Shown in pieces: positions 32,318-35,680 of a DNA stretch of 35,680 bases. This DNA is from a virus. Location: IMG/VR virus record IMGVR_UViG_3300043395_000082, positions 1-35,680 of that record; one strand, 5' to 3'. The notes under the pieces are model-generated. The model did not search any database and had not been told where the DNA came from. It saw nothing but the letters and a program-made list of their open reading frames with translations. Position 1 is the first letter of the stretch. The number at the start of each line of letters is the position of its first letter. Both the position numbers and the translations under genes were made by a program.

Positions 32318-32517
32318 TTTTTGTACGGCCTGAAGTTCTTCTTTGCTATCTGCAATGCCTCTGCTTCAGTGTCAGCAACACCTGTGTCGTAGGTGAACCC
32401 ATCGCTGTACCAGTACAGCCAGTCACCTCCAATAGATTGGAACACGCCTATTGATTCAACAGGAACTTCCCTCATGTAGAATAGGCTCTTTGCTTGTTGT
32501 CCTAGATAGATGTTCAT
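32314..32517 (-). CDS. Small early protein of unknown function (67 aa)
   Basis: Sequence starts MNIYLGQQAKSLFYMREVPV and ends IAKKNFRPYKK. The aromatic middle (GGDWLYWYSDGFTYDTG) suggests a small beta sheet followed by an AEALQIAKKNF helix. It overlaps the preceding gene by four bases. I know no function. It is the last gene before the repeat block, and its stop TAA lies at the edge of the TTACCGCC repeats. Confidence 0.6.
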   Translation of the reverse strand: MNIYLGQQAKSLFYMREVPVESIGVFQSIGGDWLYWYSDGFTYDTGVADTEAEALQIAKKNFRPYKK

Positions 32518-32705
32518 TTGACTATCTCTTTTAGTTGATTATAAATATTCATTTGATTCTCTCCCCAGTACATGTCGCACTTTCCATCCTTGATGGGTGA
32601 GTTTGTGAAGTACGCCTGCCTGTACTCATTAGGTTTTGCTGTGAACCTGTAACAGGATTCTTTGTGGGGACAATCTGTCCCTACGCACATCGTGATATCA
32701 GCCAT
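32514..32705 (-). CDS. Small cysteine protein, probable zinc ribbon (63 aa)
   Basis: MADITMCVGTDCPHKESCYR gives C7, C12 and C18, and a fourth Cys lies in GKCDMYWGENQ (C43). The spacing suggests one metal-binding site. The phrase 'iTmC.g..CP.k..CYRf.A.p...rQ.YF..sP' is one I associate with small proteins of Bacteroidota phages and mobile elements; no function is known to me. It overlaps the previous gene by eight bases and the next by four, so the set is probably translated as a unit. Confidence 0.65.
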   Translation of the reverse strand: MADITMCVGTDCPHKESCYRFTAKPNEYRQAYFTNSPIKDGKCDMYWGENQMNIYNQLKEIVK

Positions 32706-33066
32706 GGGTTATAAGATATTTAAGACATTCTAACTCTGCTTCTTCGTAACTATTGTACAAGTTCTCAGAGAGAGTCATCGCACCAAATGAGTTAACGATT
32801 CGGTAGGTAAACTTTGGGTGTCTGTTTATGTCCACCTGAATCTCTTGATACAACTCACGTTCTCTGAACCATCGGAACGCCTGCTGATACAAGGGAGCAG
32901 CTACCATCTCGCTGTTACTATTGGTATGAATAGTCACCAGTGTAACCTTAGTTGCGCTAGGTCTCAGACCTGAGCCACCGACTTGATACCATGCTAAGCA
33001 TGGCTCATCAAAGCCCTGCACCTTAAGTGATAGAGCCTGTTCGTAGGGAATGAACTCATTTTCCAT
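32698..33066 (-). CDS. Conserved phage/mobile-element protein of unknown function (122 aa)
   Basis: Contains FIPYEQALSLKVQGFDEPCL near the N-terminus, APLYQQAFRWFRERELYQEI in the middle, and YNSYEEAELECLKYLI at the end. These three phrases recur together in a family that I recall as widespread in Bacteroidota phages and mobile elements, usually in small-gene clusters. The fold appears alpha+beta. No catalytic motif is seen. It starts three bases after the previous gene's stop. Confidence 0.7.
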   Translation of the reverse strand: MENEFIPYEQALSLKVQGFDEPCLAWYQVGGSGLRPSATKVTLVTIHTNSNSEMVAAPLYQQAFRWFRERELYQEIQVDINRHPKFTYRIVNSFGAMTLSENLYNSYEEAELECLKYLITHG

Positions 33067-33069
33067 TGA

Positions 33070-33258
33070 TTAATAATTTAAAACTTGTTTTTTAACTTCC
33101 ATCCAATATTTCATGCCATCATTGATGTCCTTGTCAAAAGGAAACTTTGCTTTCATTTTTGAATAATGGTCAAGAGATTCTTGTATATCCTTGATTATTA
33201 AATTCTCATTACCCTTGTAATAGTTTACTAGTTCATTTGCTTTCTGAATTGCATCCAT
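33070..33258 (-). CDS. Small helical protein (62 aa)
   Basis: MDAIQKANELVNYYKGNENL, followed by a second helix (IQESLDHYSKMKAKF) and a final one (INDGMKYWMEVKKQVLNY). No family known to me. It is more AT-rich than the helicase genes upstream. It has the strong A-rich leader AAACAAACAAACAG directly before its ATG, which supports a genuine, well-translated gene. Confidence 0.6.
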   Translation of the reverse strand: MDAIQKANELVNYYKGNENLIIKDIQESLDHYSKMKAKFPFDKDINDGMKYWMEVKKQVLNY

Positions 33259-33270
33259 CTGTTTGTTTGT
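33259..33270 (-). promoter_or_regulatory. A-rich translation leader (AAACAAACAAACAG) of the 62-aa gene
   Basis: On the minus strand the bases between the helicase stop and the ATG read AAACAAACAAACAG (the first As belong to the stop codon). It is nearly identical to the leader at 578-590 on the other strand. Confidence 0.45.
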
Positions 33271-34659
33271 TTAGTTGTTAAAGAAATCTTTTTTAAAGTG
33301 ATTAATAGTATAGTCCTTCTTTTTAATTACCGCCTTGTAGATGTCATGCTCAATACCACCCTTACTGAATACCCAGTACACGTGGTTGAATGACCTCTCC
33401 TTGGTTGTCATCCTGTCCCTGCTCTGCCAGTAGCTGGTAGCACTGAAGTCAATGTTGTAGTACACCAACGCCACTGCATTGCGTAGGCTGATGCCCTCTC
33501 TTCCACTGACAATCTGCAACGCTATGCTCTTGTCAGTCTGGTCAAACACTGCTAGGTCAGTAGTCAACTGGTCCCCATACACCTGCTTCAGGGCAGACAG
33601 CTCCTCCTTGAACTTGTAGAAGATACCTATCTTCTGAGTACAGAAGTTGTCGTAAATGAACTGAGCCTTCGTGTTGTCCAGCACCATGCTGTTGCCACTC
33701 TCAAACTTAATCGTTCCACTGCACAACTGGTGTACCTTCATCATCAACTTGACTGGAGTATCTGCAAGGATCACCTCCTGCTTCCCCTCCACAACTAGGT
33801 CCCTCTCAAGCTTTCGTATCAGACTCTTGACCGAGTCCTTTATCTCTACCTCTAGGATCTCCTCAGTAACTGATGACACGAACCCTGCCTCCTTCTGTGA
33901 GAAGCTTATCATGTAAGGCCGCATTGCTTCGATGATGCTGTCCATCCCTTGGCTGTAGTCATTTACGTACAGGCCATTGATGTTCTTCTGCTTCACCTTG
34001 ACATGCACATCAGCGAACCTGTAGAAGTTAGGGAACTGCCGGAACGGATTGTTAGGTATGCCGTACACCTGATGGTACATCTGAGAGTAGCTCTCCGGAG
34101 TTGGCGTACCTGATAGCAGTATCACCTTGGCCTTGTGCTTAGCAATGGCGTGTCGAATCATTACAGCCCGATTGCTGGGCTTTGGGAATGCACCTATGCT
34201 GTGAGACTCATCGATAATAATTAAGTCAAATTTGAGGCTGTCTACCACGTGGTGGAGGCTCTCGTAGTTGACCACCTTTATGGTGAAGCTAGGCTTTAGC
34301 GTATCGTAGTCCTTCTCGATACTGCCTATGGCCTTCTTCTTGGTAACGAACAGCACTGACTTAGCACCGCATTCATCTGCGATACCTAGGCTGGTCAGTG
34401 TCTTACCTGTCCGTACCTCCATTGCTAGGAACACGAAGCCATACTCATTTAGGATCCTTGACCCTTGGTCAATTATATCTTTCTGGTATGGTCTAAACTC
34501 CATGCTCTTTGATCCGTAGTGGGTGAAGCTATTCTTAATTCGTTCCAGTGCATCGGCATCTGAGTAACTGCTCTTTGATAATACATCGTATAGTAAACCG
34601 CAGTACTCCAACATATTCCTGTCAGAGTACGCTGGTATCCGTTCAATTATCTTGCTCAT
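33271..34659 (-). CDS. SF2 (Snf2/DEAD-like) helicase
   Basis: A 462-aa protein with a complete motif set. Q-motif-like FRPYQKDI (55-62); motif I MEVRTGKTLTS (80-90, K86, T87); motif II DESH (150-153); motif III SGTPTP (183-188); motif V SGREGISLRN (385-394); motif VI WQSRDRM (411-417). The pattern 'RPYQ...mEvRTGKT...DEsH..k..........sGTP' is that of phage Snf2-related helicases that act in replication or recombination. It overlaps the upstream SF3 gene by 17 bases, so co-expression is likely. No nuclease or primase domain is fused. DNA substrate polarity cannot be inferred. Confidence 0.9.
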   Translation of the reverse strand: MSKIIERIPAYSDRNMLEYCGLLYDVLSKSSYSDADALERIKNSFTHYGSKSMEFRPYQKDIIDQGSRILNEYGFVFLAMEVRTGKTLTSLGIADECGAKSVLFVTKKKAIGSIEKDYDTLKPSFTIKVVNYESLHHVVDSLKFDLIIIDESHSIGAFPKPSNRAVMIRHAIAKHKAKVILLSGTPTPESYSQMYHQVYGIPNNPFRQFPNFYRFADVHVKVKQKNINGLYVNDYSQGMDSIIEAMRPYMISFSQKEAGFVSSVTEEILEVEIKDSVKSLIRKLERDLVVEGKQEVILADTPVKLMMKVHQLCSGTIKFESGNSMVLDNTKAQFIYDNFCTQKIGIFYKFKEELSALKQVYGDQLTTDLAVFDQTDKSIALQIVSGREGISLRNAVALVYYNIDFSATSYWQSRDRMTTKERSFNHVYWVFSKGGIEHDIYKAVIKKKDYTINHFKKDFFNN

Positions 34660-35680
34660 GAATGATTATCCATCTGCCCATCATGTCTCTTCCCTCCTCA
34701 GGTGGGACACCATACTTGAACATGCCATATGCAATCAACCACTTATAGAACTTGGTCCTGCTAATAGTCATCTTGGACTTAGGTCCGTAGTCAGGGTACT
34801 CGTTTACGAAGTCATTGTACAGGTCATTCTTATAAAGCCTCTGCCCAGGCTCTAGCGAGCTGTTCTTAGGCTGACCCTCAACTAGTCCGCACCACTCGAT
34901 GAAGTCATGAGAAGTCTCAGCAGACAGCTGTCGAATCTTTAGGTTCACGAACTTACTTCTCACCAGTCCAGTGTGGAGGTATCCTCTCAGGCACGTGATC
35001 ATGTAATTGTCAAACTCACACCAGTCATCATCATTCCAGTCCCCAAACATCAGCTTACCGAACTCATCCAAAGGCGTGAATGATTTGCTGTAGTACTGGT
35101 GTAGCTCCAGCTCCCACTTCCTTCTTGCAAAGCTATTGCCTGACCCCTTGATGGCGTAGTTGGTAGTGATTGCAATCTTTGGGGACTTGCTGAATGGTAT
35201 CTTGATGGCGTCCTTGTTCTTCTTCTCTAGGGTCAACCCTTCAGTTACTACACTGAACAGTCTCTCGAAGTCAAAGTACTTCTTCACGTCATCGAACACC
35301 AGTATCTGGGTGTCTGCTGACACCAGCTGGTAGGCGAAGCTTCGCTCGAATGTAAAGGACTTGCCATCGATAGTCACCACCTTCTTCATCTTGGCCAGTG
35401 CGTTCATGAATAGACCCTTACCGGTACCACCCTCAGGGTTGTCACTGATGACCTCGTCATTTAGGATCACCGCTGGGCAGAAGCTTAGGTTCTTGTACCC
35501 ATGCATAAGGAACCCAATGGTACTCTCCATTGACTCGACCCTCCCATCGTCATTGCCACAGATGTTGCGAATGAACTGCCGATAGTTGCAGGCAGATGTC
35601 ACATCGCACATGTTAAAGTTTCGGTCAATCACGTGGTCCTTCCACACGTATCCACCTAGGTCTAGGTAGTCAATAGACTT
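34643..35680 (-). CDS. SF3 helicase / D5-like primase-helicase, C-terminal part (5' end outside the window)
   Basis: The frame is open to the window edge: 11 codons (KSIDYLDLGGY) precede a GTG at 35647, so the gene is cut and any primase part would lie outside. In the visible 345 residues, Walker A is PEGGTGKG (82-89), Walker B ILVFDDV (126-132), and motif C/sensor is AITTN (about 170-174), followed by NSFARRKWELEL with the arginine-finger candidates. The C-terminal 100 residues look like a winged-helix-type domain (KMTISRTKFYKWLIAYGMFK). This is the phage SF3 replicative helicase pattern, a ring ATPase that unwinds DNA at the fork. It is followed in operon by the SF2 helicase. Confidence 0.85.
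   Translation of the reverse strand, partial: KSIDYLDLGGYVWKDHVIDRNFNMCDVTSACNYRQFIRNICGNDDGRVESMESTIGFLMHGYKNLSFCPAVILNDEVISDNPEGGTGKGLFMNALAKMKKVVTIDGKSFTFERSFAYQLVSADTQILVFDDVKKYFDFERLFSVVTEGLTLEKKNKDAIKIPFSKSPKIAITTNYAIKGSGNSFARRKWELELHQYYSKSFTPLDEFGKLMFGDWNDDDWCEFDNYMITCLRGYLHTGLVRSKFVNLKIRQLSAETSHDFIEWCGLVEGQPKNSSLEPGQRLYKNDLYNDFVNEYPDYGPKSKMTISRTKFYKWLIAYGMFKYGVPPEEGRDMMGRWIIIHEQDN

Noticed and set aside
32305-32325. Programmed -1 frameshift at CAAAAAG before the 67-aa stop
   Set aside because: The heptamer is one A short of A-AAA-AAG and no downstream stem-loop of suitable strength is evident; the hydrophobic -1 peptide is explained by the repeat itself.
1-35680. tRNA genes, integrase or attachment sites
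   Set aside because: No cloverleaf-like sequence with CCA-type ends and no recombinase motif was seen by reading; a tRNAscan run on the complete genome would be decisive.

Overview
The window is a contiguous piece of a tailed double-stranded DNA phage genome, most probably a podovirus-like phage of a Bacteroidota host. The host guess rests on three things. Start codons are preceded by A-rich leaders of the AAACAAACA type rather than Shine-Dalgarno sequences. At least one site matches the Bacteroidota promoter TTTG-N22-TAnnTTTG. Several small proteins look like families I associate with Bacteroidota phages (recollection; no search was possible). There are no tRNA or rRNA genes, no integrase and no CRISPR array that I can see.

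Layout of the plus strand (2-31349). It opens with the end of a tail-fibre gene (GNVGIGT-type repeats) and three small tail or unknown genes, then a GroES-like co-chaperonin candidate, a probable small terminase, and the large terminase. A GIY-YIG/NUMOD homing endonuclease is wedged between the large terminase and the portal. Then come the scaffold-like protein, the major capsid protein, a small basic protein, a 249-aa unknown, two neck/adaptor proteins, a 1469-aa tail stabilisation protein, two further tail proteins, a GNAT-like protein and three candidate DNA-ejection proteins. The order capsid, neck, tail, small GNAT-like protein, three internal proteins follows T7 genes 10-11-12-13-14-15-16. 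The position of T7 gp16 is taken by a 3013-aa multi-enzyme protein.

This 3013-aa protein is the most striking object. It has an ADP-ribosyltransferase-like domain (R739, S764, E799xE801), a zinc-peptidase motif (HEIAH, 987-991), a class I SAM-methyltransferase domain (DYGAGLGLG, from 1521), a UBA-like segment, long helical regions and hydrophobic C-terminal segments. It fits the 'polyvalent protein' class of phage effectors thought to enter the cell with the DNA. Its ADP-ribosyltransferase cassette lies between two in-frame 38-bp near-perfect direct repeats, and its methyltransferase part has clearly lower GC than its surroundings, so the gene looks modular and recently shuffled.

Layout of the minus strand (35680-31346). 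A compact early/replication module converges on the virion module: an SF3 helicase (cut by the window edge), an SF2/Snf2-like helicase, four small proteins, a VRR-NUC nuclease, a DnaA-domain-IV-like DNA-binding protein and a 63-aa protein. Between the fourth small gene and the nuclease lies a 128-bp non-coding block built from three families of short direct repeats: four units at exactly 11-bp spacing, six at alternating 9/12-bp spacing, three at 12/9-bp spacing. It also has a dyad, AGGGTACCCT. It is a good candidate for a replication origin or operator, with the neighbouring DnaA-IV-like protein as a possible binder. The two convergent modules meet with their stop codons overlapping inside a small hairpin.
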